Assembly: GCA_937864275.1 (NCBI GenBank)
Contig: CALMIW010000466.1
Span: 1 to 8,052, forward strand
DNA: 8,052 bases
DNA from: an uncultured Dehalococcoidia bacterium
GTDB lineage: Bacteria > Chloroflexota > Dehalococcoidia > Tepidiformales > Tepidiformaceae
Direction: 5' to 3'
Every line of letters begins with the position of its first letter. The stretch's first letter is position 1. The notes beneath the pieces are model-generated. The model was not told the origin of the DNA. It did not search any database and saw nothing but the letters and a program-made list of their open reading frames with translations. The position numbers were made by a program, and so were the translations under genes. Positions 1 to 7,174 of this stretch are shown in pieces.

Positions 1-19
1 GCGTCGCCCGGCGGCTCGC

Positions 20-1432
20 GTGAGCCACTTCCGCATCCGCCCCTCCGAGCAGTTCGAAGTCGCGCGCTACCTTGCCAAATGGGTCGCCCTGCTGACCCCG
101 GTCGCGTTCGTCGCCGGCACCGTGTCCGCCACTTTTCTCTGGTCGCTCGAACGGGTCACCGAGGAGCGTTTCGAACGCCCATGGCTGCTGTACCTGCTGC
201 CCATCGCCGGGCTGGGGGTAGCCCTGCTGTATCACCGCTTCGGACGCGAGGTGGAGGCGGGAAACAACCTGCTCGTGGACGAAGTCCACGAGCCCGGCGG
301 CGGTGTACCGCCGCGCATCGTGCCGCTCATCTTCATCGGCACGGTGGTCAGTCACCTCGCCGGGGCGTCGGTCGGCCGAGAGGGGACGGCGGTCCAGATG
401 GGTGGCGGAGTAGCCAGCGCTTTCAACCGGGTGTTCCGCCTGCGGGCAGAGGACCAGAAGACGCTCCTGATGGCCGGCATTGCCGCCGGCTTCGGCGCGG
501 TCTTCGGCACGCCCATCGCCGGCGCCGTGTTCGCCATGGAGGTCCTGGCGATCGGGCGGATGCAGTACGGCGCGCTCATCCCCGTGCTGTACGCGGCGCT
601 CGCCGCCGACTACACCGCGGCCGCCTGGGACGCGCACCACACCGTCTATCACATCTCCCTCGTCGCCCGTGACGGCAGCCTGCCGTTCGACGCGCTGCTC
701 ATGCTGAAAGTCGCCATCGCGGGCGGGGTCTTCGGACTGGTAGCGGTGGTATTCGCGGAGCTGGCGCACGGGCTTGGTCGCCTCTTCCGGCAGTGGGTGA
801 AGAGCCCGCTCGCACGGCCCGTCATCGGCGGGGCGCTCATCATCGGGGCGGTGGCCGTCCTCGGGACGCGTGAGTACCTCGGCCTCGGTGTCAGCTCGCC
901 CGACGCGGGTGACGTCACCATTCTCTCGAGCTTCCAGGAAGGCGGGGCCGACCCGTTCTCATGGGGGTGGAAGATCGCGTTCACGGTCTTAGCCCTGGCG
1001 AGCGGCTTCAAAGGCGGCGAGGTGACACCGCTCTTCTTCATCGGCGCTTCGCTGGGCAACCGCCTCGCCGTGCTCATGCGCGCCCCGGTGGACCTGTTCG
1101 CCGGACTGGGCTTCGTGGCAGTGTTCGCGGGGGCGGCGAATACGCCGCTCGCCTGCACGATCATGGGCATCGAACTCTTCGGGGCAGGCAGCGCTCCCTA
1201 CATCGCCGTCGCGTGCTTCGTGGCCTACCTGGTCAGCGGGCACTCGGGCATCTACCTGTCGCAGCGCATCGCTACCCCGAAGGTCTCATCGGTCGTCGTC
1301 GAACCGCCCCCGGGTGCGCTGCCGACCTTGCGCGAAACGCGCGAGGCCGCGAGCCCTGCCAGACCGACCGCGTTCCCGGCGACCTCGCCGGTGGACAGCC
1401 CGGAAGGAGAAGCCGATGCTGCGAACGGCTGA
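20..1432 (+). CDS. CLC-family anion transporter, probable fluoride/proton antiporter (CLC-F type)
   Basis: Inner-membrane CLC protein of 470 residues with many hydrophobic helices. Seen: GREGTAVQ at residues 119-126, in which E121 is the external gating glutamate; AGNNLL at 80-85 where chloride CLCs carry GSGIP, so the anion-coordinating Ser is replaced by Asn82; GGEVTP at 332-337 in place of GGIFAP; and GIYLSQR at 410-416, where Y412 matches the central tyrosine. V175 aligns with the internal proton glutamate of E. coli ClC. GNN, GREGTAVQ and the changed filter are marks, as I recall them, of the CLC-F clade that expels fluoride in exchange for protons. No C-terminal CBS domains are present; a Pro/Ala-rich tail covers about 420-470. 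The GTG start at 20 lies near the window edge with no visible Shine-Dalgarno and no in-frame stop before it, so a start upstream of the window is possible. The CLC family is near certain; fluoride specificity is inferred. Confidence 0.9.
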   Translation: MSHFRIRPSEQFEVARYLAKWVALLTPVAFVAGTVSATFLWSLERVTEERFERPWLLYLLPIAGLGVALLYHRFGREVEAGNNLLVDEVHEPGGGVPPRIVPLIFIGTVVSHLAGASVGREGTAVQMGGGVASAFNRVFRLRAEDQKTLLMAGIAAGFGAVFGTPIAGAVFAMEVLAIGRMQYGALIPVLYAALAADYTAAAWDAHHTVYHISLVARDGSLPFDALLMLKVAIAGGVFGLVAVVFAELAHGLGRLFRQWVKSPLARPVIGGALIIGAVAVLGTREYLGLGVSSPDAGDVTILSSFQEGGADPFSWGWKIAFTVLALASGFKGGEVTPLFFIGASLGNRLAVLMRAPVDLFAGLGFVAVFAGAANTPLACTIMGIELFGAGSAPYIAVACFVAYLVSGHSGIYLSQRIATPKVSSVVVEPPPGALPTLRETREAASPARPTAFPATSPVDSPEGEADAANG

Positions 1433-1456
1433 GCCGCTTCGAGGGAGGACTGGCGA

Positions 1457-1876
1457 ATGAACTGGCTGGGCTTCGCGCTCCTCTCCGCTGCCGCGGCCGC
1501 TGCGACTGCCGTCCTCGCGAAGGTCGGCGTGAAAGACGTGAACTCCAACCTCGCCACCGCCATCCGGACGACCGTGATCCTGGTGTTCGCCTGGGGGATC
1601 GTGTTCGCTACCGGCGCGCACAGGGGCATCGGCGGCCTCTCGCGCCACACGCTGCTGTTCCTCGTGCTCTCCGGCATCGCGACGGGGCTTTCGTGGCTGT
1701 TCTACTTCCGCGCGCTCCAACTGGGGAAGGCCTCGCAGGTCGCGCCCGTGGACAAGTTCTCGCTGGTGCTGACGCTGATCTTCGCGGCGGCTTTCCTGGG
1801 CGAATCGCTCAACTGGGGGATCGCCGCCGGCGTCGCGCTGATCACGGCGGGCACGATCCTGGTGGCGGTGAGTTAA
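1457..1876 (+). CDS. Half-size EamA/DMT-family membrane transporter
   Basis: Protein of 139 residues with about five hydrophobic segments (roughly 3-24, 32-52, 64-86, 95-115 and 119-138). It corresponds to one EamA domain, whereas classical drug/metabolite transporters have two. Family-like sequence includes LSWLFYFRALQLGKASQVAP at about 78-97, then PVDKFS and the conserved FLGE at 113-116 before the last helix. Half-size members are expected to work as dimers in the inner membrane; the substrate cannot be read from sequence. The ATG at 1457 is supported by a strong GGGAGGA ribosome binding site at 1443-1449, seven bases upstream. The gene begins 24 bases after the CLC gene ends with no promoter or terminator between, so the two are probably cotranscribed. 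A role beside a putative fluoride exporter is inference only. Confidence 0.85.
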   Translation: MNWLGFALLSAAAAAATAVLAKVGVKDVNSNLATAIRTTVILVFAWGIVFATGAHRGIGGLSRHTLLFLVLSGIATGLSWLFYFRALQLGKASQVAPVDKFSLVLTLIFAAAFLGESLNWGIAAGVALITAGTILVAVS

Positions 1877-1903
1877 ACAGGTCACACTCCGGGCGATCAT
1901 TTC

Positions 1904-1913
1904 CGGTTAACCG
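1904..1913. repeat. 10-base perfect palindrome CGGTTAACCG
   Basis: CGGTTAACCG is fully self-complementary and lies 28 bases after the EamA stop codon, in the leader before the ABC genes. It could be a small operator half or simply chance; no second copy was seen nearby. Confidence 0.3.
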
Positions 1914-1956
1914 ATCCGGCCTCGGCGCGTTACCAATAGATATCAGCGCCGCGTGT

Positions 1957-1975
1957 TCCTTCCCATCGGGAAGGA
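1957..1975 (+). terminator. Perfect 8-bp hairpin with a 3-base loop, terminator-like but without a T tract
   Basis: TCCTTCCC (1957-1964), loop ATC, then GGGAAGGA (1968-1975) form an uninterrupted stem. It lies 80 bases after the EamA stop and 51 bases before the ABC start. The following bases are TTGGGG, not a T run, so a classical intrinsic terminator is doubtful. It may be a T-less terminator for the upstream unit, an RNA stabiliser, or a protein-binding inverted repeat. Confidence 0.4.
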
Positions 1976-2011
1976 TTGGGGCCGCGGCCGTCCTTTCGCC
2001 CCGCCTGCCTT

Positions 2012-2025
2012 CCAGGAGGGCCTGG
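2012..2025 (+). promoter_or_regulatory. Shine-Dalgarno of the first ABC gene, partly in a small hairpin
   Basis: AGGAGG at 2014-2019 stands seven bases before a TTG at 2027 and decides the start of the ABC gene. The same bases lie inside CCAGG (2012-2016), loop AGGG, CCTGG (2021-2025), a 5-bp GC-rich stem that would partly cover the ribosome binding site in the mRNA. Confidence 0.5.
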
Positions 2026-2026
2026 T

Positions 2027-3778
2027 TTGTCCGAGGAGCACTTAGACCTGCGCGCAGGCCGGGACCTTGTCCTGCGCCAGCTGAGGGACAAGTGGGTCCC
2101 GCTCACCGTCGCGTTCAGCGCCGGGCTGAGTTGGGGCCTGCTGCGTCTCGTCGCGCCCATCCTGACGGGCCTCACCATCGACCGCGCGATCGTCAAGGAA
2201 GACCACGGGCTCCTCGTCCGGCTCGTCATCGCACTCGTCGTGGTCGTCGCCTTCCAGGCCCTCTTCGCGGGCCTTCGCCGCTACTGGGCCATGCGCACCA
2301 GCTACCGCGTCGAAGCGGACCTGCGGATGGAGCTCTACGACCGGGTCAACCGGCTCTCGTTCGATTACCACGACCGGACGGCCACCGGCCAACTCATGTC
2401 CCGGGGCAGCGCGGACCTCCATGAGATCCAGGGATTCCTCGTCAACATCCCGATCAACTCGGCCTATCTGCTCATGGCCGTCGGGTCGTTCTTCCTGCTC
2501 CTGCGGACGAGCGTGGCGCTCGCGCTGCTGGCGATGGCGGTCTATCCCGTGGTCTTCTGGCTCAGCGTGCGCTTCTTCAAGCGGCTGCAGCCTGGCACCG
2601 AACGCATCCAGATCGGACTCGCCAGCCTCGCCGGCGTGGTGGAGGAGAACATCGCCGGCGCCCGCCTGGTGCGAGCCTTCGGGCGCGAGCAACACGAGAT
2701 CGACCGCCTCCAACGCGTCGCCGACGAGGTCCACCGAGACTCGATGGAAGTGGTCCGGCTGCGGACGATCTACGGGCCGCTCTTCTACTTTCTTCCCGGC
2801 ATCGGCCAACTCGTCGTGCTCGGCTTCGGCGGCTGGCTCGCGCTGAACGGCGACATGACCACGGGCCAGCTGGTGGCCTCGCTCCAGTTCCTGAACATGC
2901 TCGTCTGGCCGGTGCAGAGCCTCGGCGAAATGATCGCGGCAGGCCAGCGCGCCCTCGTTTCCGGCGCGCGCGTCTGGAACGTGCTCAAGGAGGAACCGAG
3001 CATCACCGAAGCCTCCCACGCCAGGCACCTGCCCCACGGCGGCGGGGAACTCGCCTTCCAGGGCGTGACGTTCGCCTATCAACACGACCGGCCCGTCCTC
3101 CAGGACTTCTCGCTGGAGGTGCCGGCGGGCGCCTCGGTGGCCCTCGTCGGCGCCACTGGCAGCGGCAAGTCCACGGTCGCTCGCCTGCTCCCGCGCTTCT
3201 ACGAGCCCGCGGCCGGGCGCGTCCTGATCGACGGCGCCGACGTTCGCGACCTGCGATTGAAAGAGCTGCGCCGCAGCATCGGCATCGTCTTCGAAGACAC
3301 GTTCCTCTTCTCCGACACGGTCCGGAACAACATCGCCTACGGCCGGATCGACGCGACCGACGAGCAGATCGTGCGGGCGGCGAAGCTCGCCCACGCGCAT
3401 GAATTCATCAGCGGCCTCGCCGAGGGCTACGACACGGTGGTCGGCGAACAGGGCTTTTCGCTCTCGGGCGGGCAGCGTCAGCGGATCGCCATCGCTCGCG
3501 CCATTCTCCTGGAGCCGCGCATCCTCATCCTCGATGACGCGACCTCGAGCGTGGACGCGCGCATGGAGGAAGAGATCCGCTCTGCACTGCGCGAAGTGAT
3601 GCAGGACCGCACCACGGTGATCATCTCCCACCGTCTTTCGACCATCTCCCTGGCCGACCAGGTCGTGCTCGTGGACGAAGGGCGCGTGGCGGCGACCGGC
3701 ACCCACGCCGAACTGATGCGCACGTCGGCCCGCTACCGCGAGGTGCTGGGCCAGATGGAAGCGGCGGTGGCCTCGTGA
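2027..3778 (+). CDS. ABC exporter half-transporter, degenerate-site subunit
   Basis: Type IV (B-family, MsbA/BmrA-like) half-transporter of 583 residues. A six-helix membrane domain spans about 25-305, followed by one ATPase domain: A-loop Y351, Walker A GATGSGKST at 375-383, Q-loop position occupied by Glu423 (VFED), signature LSGGQ at 479-483, Walker B ILILD ending at D503 and followed by Asp504 where the catalytic Glu normally sits, and H-loop H535. The Asp and Q-loop Glu mark a subunit whose own ATP site hydrolyses poorly, as known in heterodimeric exporters such as TM287/288 and BmrCD. The TTG start at 2027 is chosen for its ideally placed AGGAGG; an in-frame TTG at 1976 would only add a Pro/Gly-rich stretch unlike the family. 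The stop overlaps the start of the next gene by four bases. The substrate (drug, lipid or peptide) is unknown. Confidence 0.93.
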   Translation: MSEEHLDLRAGRDLVLRQLRDKWVPLTVAFSAGLSWGLLRLVAPILTGLTIDRAIVKEDHGLLVRLVIALVVVVAFQALFAGLRRYWAMRTSYRVEADLRMELYDRVNRLSFDYHDRTATGQLMSRGSADLHEIQGFLVNIPINSAYLLMAVGSFFLLLRTSVALALLAMAVYPVVFWLSVRFFKRLQPGTERIQIGLASLAGVVEENIAGARLVRAFGREQHEIDRLQRVADEVHRDSMEVVRLRTIYGPLFYFLPGIGQLVVLGFGGWLALNGDMTTGQLVASLQFLNMLVWPVQSLGEMIAAGQRALVSGARVWNVLKEEPSITEASHARHLPHGGGELAFQGVTFAYQHDRPVLQDFSLEVPAGASVALVGATGSGKSTVARLLPRFYEPAAGRVLIDGADVRDLRLKELRRSIGIVFEDTFLFSDTVRNNIAYGRIDATDEQIVRAAKLAHAHEFISGLAEGYDTVVGEQGFSLSGGQRQRIAIARAILLEPRILILDDATSSVDARMEEEIRSALREVMQDRTTVIISHRLSTISLADQVVLVDEGRVAATGTHAELMRTSARYREVLGQMEAAVAS

Positions 3779-5571
3779 GCGACGACGCCACCGAACTGCC
3801 TGACCGCGCGCCAAAGGTGAACGGCCTCGCCGGCGCGGCACGCATGCTCGCCCCCCGCTGGCCGGCGATCCTGGTGGCGGTCGTCTCGATCGTGCTTTTC
3901 ACCGGCGCGAGCCTCGCCCGGCCGCTGGTCATCCAGTACGCGCTCGACACGGGCGTGGGCACCGGCGACGGCGACGGCGACCGGCAGGCGCTGGTCCTCG
4001 CGGGCGCACTGTTCCTCGGGCTACTGGTCCTTGTCTACGTGTTCCAGGGACTGAGCACCTACCTGGTAAACCGCATCGGCCAGGACTTCCTGCGTGAACT
4101 GCGGTTGCGGCTGTTCAGCCACTACCAGCGGATGTCGCTGGCCTTCTTCGGCCGGGAGAACGCGGGGCGCCTGGTCGCGCGCATGACCAACGACGTGGCG
4201 ACGGTGAACGACGTCCTCAACAACGGGTTCCTGATGGTCGTCCAGTCGACACTGACGCTACTGGGCGCCACGGTCATCCTGCTCTGGCTGAGCTGGGAGC
4301 TGTCGCTCACCACGGCGATGATCCTCCCGCCTTTGATCGTTGCCACCGTCTTCTTCCGCCGCTATTCGGAGAAGGCGTACGGCTCCGTGCGGGAGCGCAT
4401 CGCCGACGTGATGATCCACATGCAGGAGAGCTTCTCCGGCCTTCGCGTGGTGCAGGCGTTTGCGCGCGAACAGCACAACATGGAACGCTTCGGCGCGATC
4501 AACGAGCGCAACTTCTGGGCGAACGTGAACACCGTCCGCGTCTCGGCGCTGTACTTCCCGTTCATCGAATGGCTGAGCGCCGTGGGCATCGGCATCATCC
4601 TCTACTTCGGCGGGCGCCAGGTGGCCGGCGACGCGGTGACGATCGGCACGGTGACGGCCTTCGTGTTCTACCTGGAGTTCATTTTCCAGCCGATCCAGAA
4701 CCTCTCCCAGGTCTTCGACATGGTGCAGAGCGCGGGCGCGGCCCTGAACAAGATCTTCGGCATCCTCGGGATCAAGCCCGATGTGCCTGAAGCAGAACCG
4801 CCGGTGAAAGTCCAGGGCACACTCCAGGGCCGCATCGCGCTCGAAGACGTGACCTTCGGCTACAACCCGGAGCGCCCCGTCCTCACGGGGGTCAACCTGA
4901 CGATCGAGCCCGGCGAGCACATCGTGCTGGTTGGCCCGACGGGAGCCGGGAAGTCGACGCTGGCGAAGCTCATCACCCGCTTCTACGACCCCACCGCGGG
5001 CACGGTCCGCATCGACGGCTACGACCTTCGCCAGCTGGCCAACACGGACCTGCGCCGAAGCGTGACGATGGTCCCGCAGGAGGGGTTCCTCTTCACCGGC
5101 ACCATCCGCGAGAACATCCTCTTCGGCCGGCCCAACGCCTCCGACGAAGAAGTCGAGGCTGCCTGCCGCACGCTCGGCATCGACGAGTTCATCCGCTCCC
5201 TGCCGAACGGCTACGAGACGATGGTCAGCTTCCGCGGTTCGCGACTCTCCGCCGGCGAGAAGCAGCTGGTCTCGATTGCGCGCGCGTTCGTCGCCGACCC
5301 ACCGGTGCTGATCCTGGACGAGGCGACCTCCTCGCTCGACCCCGCGACCGAGGAACAGGTGGAAGAGGCGCTGCGGAAACTGCTACAGGGCCGCACAAGC
5401 GTCGTGATCGCGCACCGTCTGAGCACGGCGGAACACGCGGACCGCGTCCTTGTGGTCGACCACGGCCGGGTGGTGGAGGAAGGGAACCACGCCCAGCTCG
5501 TGGCGAAGGGCGGCTACTACAGCGCCCTCTACCGCCAGTGGACGGCCGGGCGCTCGGCGCGGATCGCGTAA
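3775..5571 (+). CDS. ABC exporter half-transporter, consensus-site subunit
   Basis: Partner half-transporter of 598 residues with the same plan: six-helix membrane domain at about 28-325, then an ATPase domain with A-loop Y363, Walker A GPTGAGKST at 387-395, Q-loop Q435, signature LSAGE at 491-495 (not LSGGQ), Walker B LILDE with catalytic E516, and H-loop H547. Its Walker motifs are intact while its signature is altered, the reverse of the upstream subunit, so the two complete each other's composite sites. The GTG start shares the GTGA overlap with the preceding stop codon, implying translational coupling and equal production. A short Gly-Asp run at about 64-69, encoded by three GGCGAC repeats, lies in the predicted loop between helices 1 and 2. 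The product acts at the inner membrane as an ATP-driven exporter; its cargo is not inferable. Confidence 0.94.
   Translation: MSDDATELPDRAPKVNGLAGAARMLAPRWPAILVAVVSIVLFTGASLARPLVIQYALDTGVGTGDGDGDRQALVLAGALFLGLLVLVYVFQGLSTYLVNRIGQDFLRELRLRLFSHYQRMSLAFFGRENAGRLVARMTNDVATVNDVLNNGFLMVVQSTLTLLGATVILLWLSWELSLTTAMILPPLIVATVFFRRYSEKAYGSVRERIADVMIHMQESFSGLRVVQAFAREQHNMERFGAINERNFWANVNTVRVSALYFPFIEWLSAVGIGIILYFGGRQVAGDAVTIGTVTAFVFYLEFIFQPIQNLSQVFDMVQSAGAALNKIFGILGIKPDVPEAEPPVKVQGTLQGRIALEDVTFGYNPERPVLTGVNLTIEPGEHIVLVGPTGAGKSTLAKLITRFYDPTAGTVRIDGYDLRQLANTDLRRSVTMVPQEGFLFTGTIRENILFGRPNASDEEVEAACRTLGIDEFIRSLPNGYETMVSFRGSRLSAGEKQLVSIARAFVADPPVLILDEATSSLDPATEEQVEEALRKLLQGRTSVVIAHRLSTAEHADRVLVVDHGRVVEEGNHAQLVAKGGYYSALYRQWTAGRSARIA
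3964..3981 (+). repeat. Three tandem GGCGAC hexamers inside the second ABC gene
   Basis: Three exact GGCGAC units encode Gly-Asp three times in the loop after the first membrane helix. Unit-number changes would stay in frame (two residues each), so the loop could vary in length between strains. Confidence 0.6.
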
Positions 5572-5665
5572 GCGGCAGCCGTTGTCGTGCTGTCTCGCTA
5601 GAGTACGGCCAGGCGGGACCTCCTCGACGGGAGCGAGCCCGACGACATCAACCGGGGCGTGGCCG
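5572..5665 (+). promoter_or_regulatory. 94-base spacer before the PARG-like gene, possible weak -10
   Basis: This spacer has no clear terminator after the ABC pair. TAGAGT at 5599-5604 fits the relaxed TANNNT form of a -10 element, but no matching -35 was found at the usual distance. The PARG-like gene may therefore be read through from the ABC genes or from a weak promoter here. Confidence 0.2.
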
Positions 5666-6640
5666 ATGCGATCTGGAATGCTGGAAGAACTCGAGTTCGA
5701 CGCGCAGACGTTGATGGCGACACACCCGCCCGTTTGGCGTTCTCCGAACAAGCTGGTGGCCTTCGAGATCGCCAGCCCGGCCGGGGCGGTCCACGAGGGG
5801 CGACTTCACTACAGCCGGTGGGCGGCGGCGGAACCTCCGGACGTTTGCAACCCAACCGCCGCCACTCGTCTCCTCGAAGGGCGCGACGACGTGTACGACT
5901 ACCGGCAGGCGCTGCCCGGCGCGGTCGAGTGGCACGTCAACTTCGCGGACCCATACCTGTTCGTGGCCTACGGCACGGGCCTCTTCGCCCAGGACGAGAT
6001 GCAGGTCGTGGAACACCCGATCCTCGGTGCAATGAAGGAGGCCCTTGAAGCGGGCGGACATGATGCCCGCACCGTCGAGGGCCGGCACCCCACGCCGATC
6101 CTGATCATGGGCGCAGAGCGGCGGTGCGCGGTTTCAACGGCGCCGAACGCCGCGGTGGGGGGGCCTGCCGGCCCCTACGGGAACCGCCTCGCTGCCGCGC
6201 CGAAGGAAGTGGTGCGCCAGGCGGTCCGCCCGATTGTCCCGGCAACGGTAACCAACCTGCTGGCTATCGCCGCCCCAAGCGGCGGCTACGGGGAGTACGA
6301 GGAGCACGAGATCGGCGGCATCCTGAGGACCGCCTACACGGGCTTTTCCGCGGCCCGGCAGCTGGCGGGAGCGCGCGTCGCGATACACACGGGCTTCTGG
6401 GGCTGCGGGGCGTTCGGCGGCAACCGCCGCCTGATGGCCATGCTCCAACTCGTCGCCGCGCAGATGGCGGAAATCGACCTCCTCGTCTTTCACGCCTTCG
6501 ATGCCGCAGGGATGCGGGAACTGGCAGGCGCCACGGAGACACTGGCCTCGCGCTTCGGCAACGGCGAAATGCCAACGAGCGACTTCATCGCTGCGACCCG
6601 CGACTTCGGACTCCGCTGGGGCACCAGCGACGGGAACTGA
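5666..6640 (+). CDS. Divergent poly(ADP-ribose) glycohydrolase (PARG)-like protein
   Basis: Soluble protein of 324 residues with no signal peptide or membrane helix. Several blocks match the PARG catalytic domain from memory, in the right order: VNFADPYL at 91-98 (PARG VDFAN), GLFAQDEMQ at 105-113 (PARG GLVQEEIRF), a strand ILIMGAE at 145-151, LRTAYTGF at 220-227 (PARG LNKAYCGF), and TGFWGCGAFGGNRRL at 242-256 (PARG TGNWGCGAFGGDARL), then a helix and the strand DLLVFHAFD. PARG enzymes cut poly(ADP-ribose). Here the second catalytic Glu (E111) is kept, the first is Asp110, and the GGG diphosphate loop reads FVAYGTG, so activity may be altered or lost. The ATG at 5666 is preferred, with GGGG nine bases before it; the ATG at 5678 is equally possible, and the open frame upstream to 5450 only overlaps the ABC gene. 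Homology is strong; function is inferred. Confidence 0.78.
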   Translation: MRSGMLEELEFDAQTLMATHPPVWRSPNKLVAFEIASPAGAVHEGRLHYSRWAAAEPPDVCNPTAATRLLEGRDDVYDYRQALPGAVEWHVNFADPYLFVAYGTGLFAQDEMQVVEHPILGAMKEALEAGGHDARTVEGRHPTPILIMGAERRCAVSTAPNAAVGGPAGPYGNRLAAAPKEVVRQAVRPIVPATVTNLLAIAAPSGGYGEYEEHEIGGILRTAYTGFSAARQLAGARVAIHTGFWGCGAFGGNRRLMAMLQLVAAQMAEIDLLVFHAFDAAGMRELAGATETLASRFGNGEMPTSDFIAATRDFGLRWGTSDGN

Positions 6641-6648
6641 GTTCGCCG

Positions 6649-7089
6649 TCAGTCGGGCCCATGCGCGCGGCCGGAGACCGAGGTCATCTCGATCCGCCAG
6701 GCGTAGAGCCCCAGCGAGGCGAACCGGTCCTGGAGCATGAGCGCGGCCCAGTCTGGCGCGTCCCCGAGCTTCAGTTGGAGCTTCGCCGCGAAGTGACCGT
6801 AGTCCCCGGGCTGGTCGATCCGCGAGAACCTGCCCTGCCCGGAAACACTCGCCCATTCCCACGGCCCGGTCACGAAGGTGCTGTCGACCTGGAACGAGAC
6901 GCTGGGGTTCGTCTCGCCGAGGCGGGGCTTGCGGCCCCGCGTGGTCAGGCCGCAGAGCGCGCCATCAAAGAACACGTAGAACACCGGCACGAGGCACTGC
7001 TCGTCCCCGGCGGAGAAGCCGATGCGGACGACGCGCTCTTTCTCGAGGACGAGTTCGATCTCTTGCGGGGCGAGGTCCTGGAAGCCCAT
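6649..7089 (-). CDS. PNPOx-like FMN-binding split-barrel protein
   Basis: Protein of 146 residues resembling the small pyridoxamine 5'-phosphate oxidase-like flavin-binding family. It opens with a short helix and ELVLEKERVVRIGF (about 12-25), followed by LVPVFYVFFDGALCGLTT (33-50), GRKPRLGETNPSVSFQVD (52-69), WEWASVSGQGRF (78-89) and a closing strand AWRIEMTSVSG (130-140). This is the usual strand order of the split barrel, in which FMN or F420 lies at a dimer interface. Length is typical. Members range from oxidases and reductases to heme-handling proteins, so the reaction is unknown. The start is set at the ATG at 7089; an in-frame GTG at 7137 would add 16 residues not expected in the family. 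Its stop lies only eight bases from the stop of the convergent PARG-like gene, and it diverges from the FAD oxidase gene. Confidence 0.8.
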   Translation of the reverse strand: MGFQDLAPQEIELVLEKERVVRIGFSAGDEQCLVPVFYVFFDGALCGLTTRGRKPRLGETNPSVSFQVDSTFVTGPWEWASVSGQGRFSRIDQPGDYGHFAAKLQLKLGDAPDWAALMLQDRFASLGLYAWRIEMTSVSGRAHGPD

Positions 7090-7174
7090 CCCCGAACCGT
7101 ACCGGCTGCGGTGCTGCGGGAAAGTCGGCGGGCACACCGCCCCGGCGTATGCTTCCCCACCCGAAGGAGCCGCG
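7090..7174. promoter_or_regulatory. Divergent control region between the PNPOx-like and FAD oxidase genes
   Basis: This 85-base gap separates two outward-reading genes and must serve both unless either start is misplaced. On the + strand TATGCT at 7148-7153 resembles a -10 element, and AAGGAG at 7164-7169 is the ribosome binding site of the oxidase gene. No -35 match was found. No palindromic operator was recognised. Confidence 0.35.

Larger units (their letters stand above)
1877..2026 (+). promoter_or_regulatory. Intergenic leader upstream of the ABC exporter genes
   Basis: This 150-base gap is the longest non-coding stretch in the window. It contains, in order, a 10-base palindrome (1904-1913), a relatively AT-rich patch at about 1929-1944 that could hold a -10 element, a perfect 8-bp hairpin (1957-1975), and the ribosome binding site of the first ABC gene. 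No convincing -35/-10 pair could be assigned. The gap separates the CLC/EamA pair from the ABC pair and is the likeliest place for the ABC promoter. Confidence 0.45.

Noticed and set aside
1..19. Part of a fluoride riboswitch at the left edge
   Set aside because: Only 19 bases precede the CLC start and no riboswitch element can be recognised in them.
1976..2026. An upstream TTG start for the first ABC gene
   Set aside because: The purine-rich sequence touches the codon directly, leaving no spacing, and the added residues are Pro/Gly-rich; the TTG at 2027 has an ideal ribosome binding site.
961..2424. A 487-codon + strand frame crossing the CLC, EamA and ABC genes
   Set aside because: It overlaps three recognised genes in another frame and its product is Arg/Gly/Pro-rich low-complexity sequence.
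2042..3841. A 599-codon open frame on the minus strand opposite the first ABC gene
   Set aside because: Its product is rich in Arg, His, Asp and Glu without domain motifs, and it lies exactly opposite a gene with complete ABC motifs. Such frames are common in GC-rich DNA.
5450..5665. An extended N-terminus for the PARG-like protein
   Set aside because: The 72 extra residues read out of frame through the end of the ABC gene and are Ser/Thr/Arg-rich with no PARG similarity.
7090..7137. A GTG start at 7137 for the PNPOx-like gene
   Set aside because: It would add 16 residues of Pro/Arg-rich sequence not typical of the family; the ATG at 7089 precedes the expected first helix.
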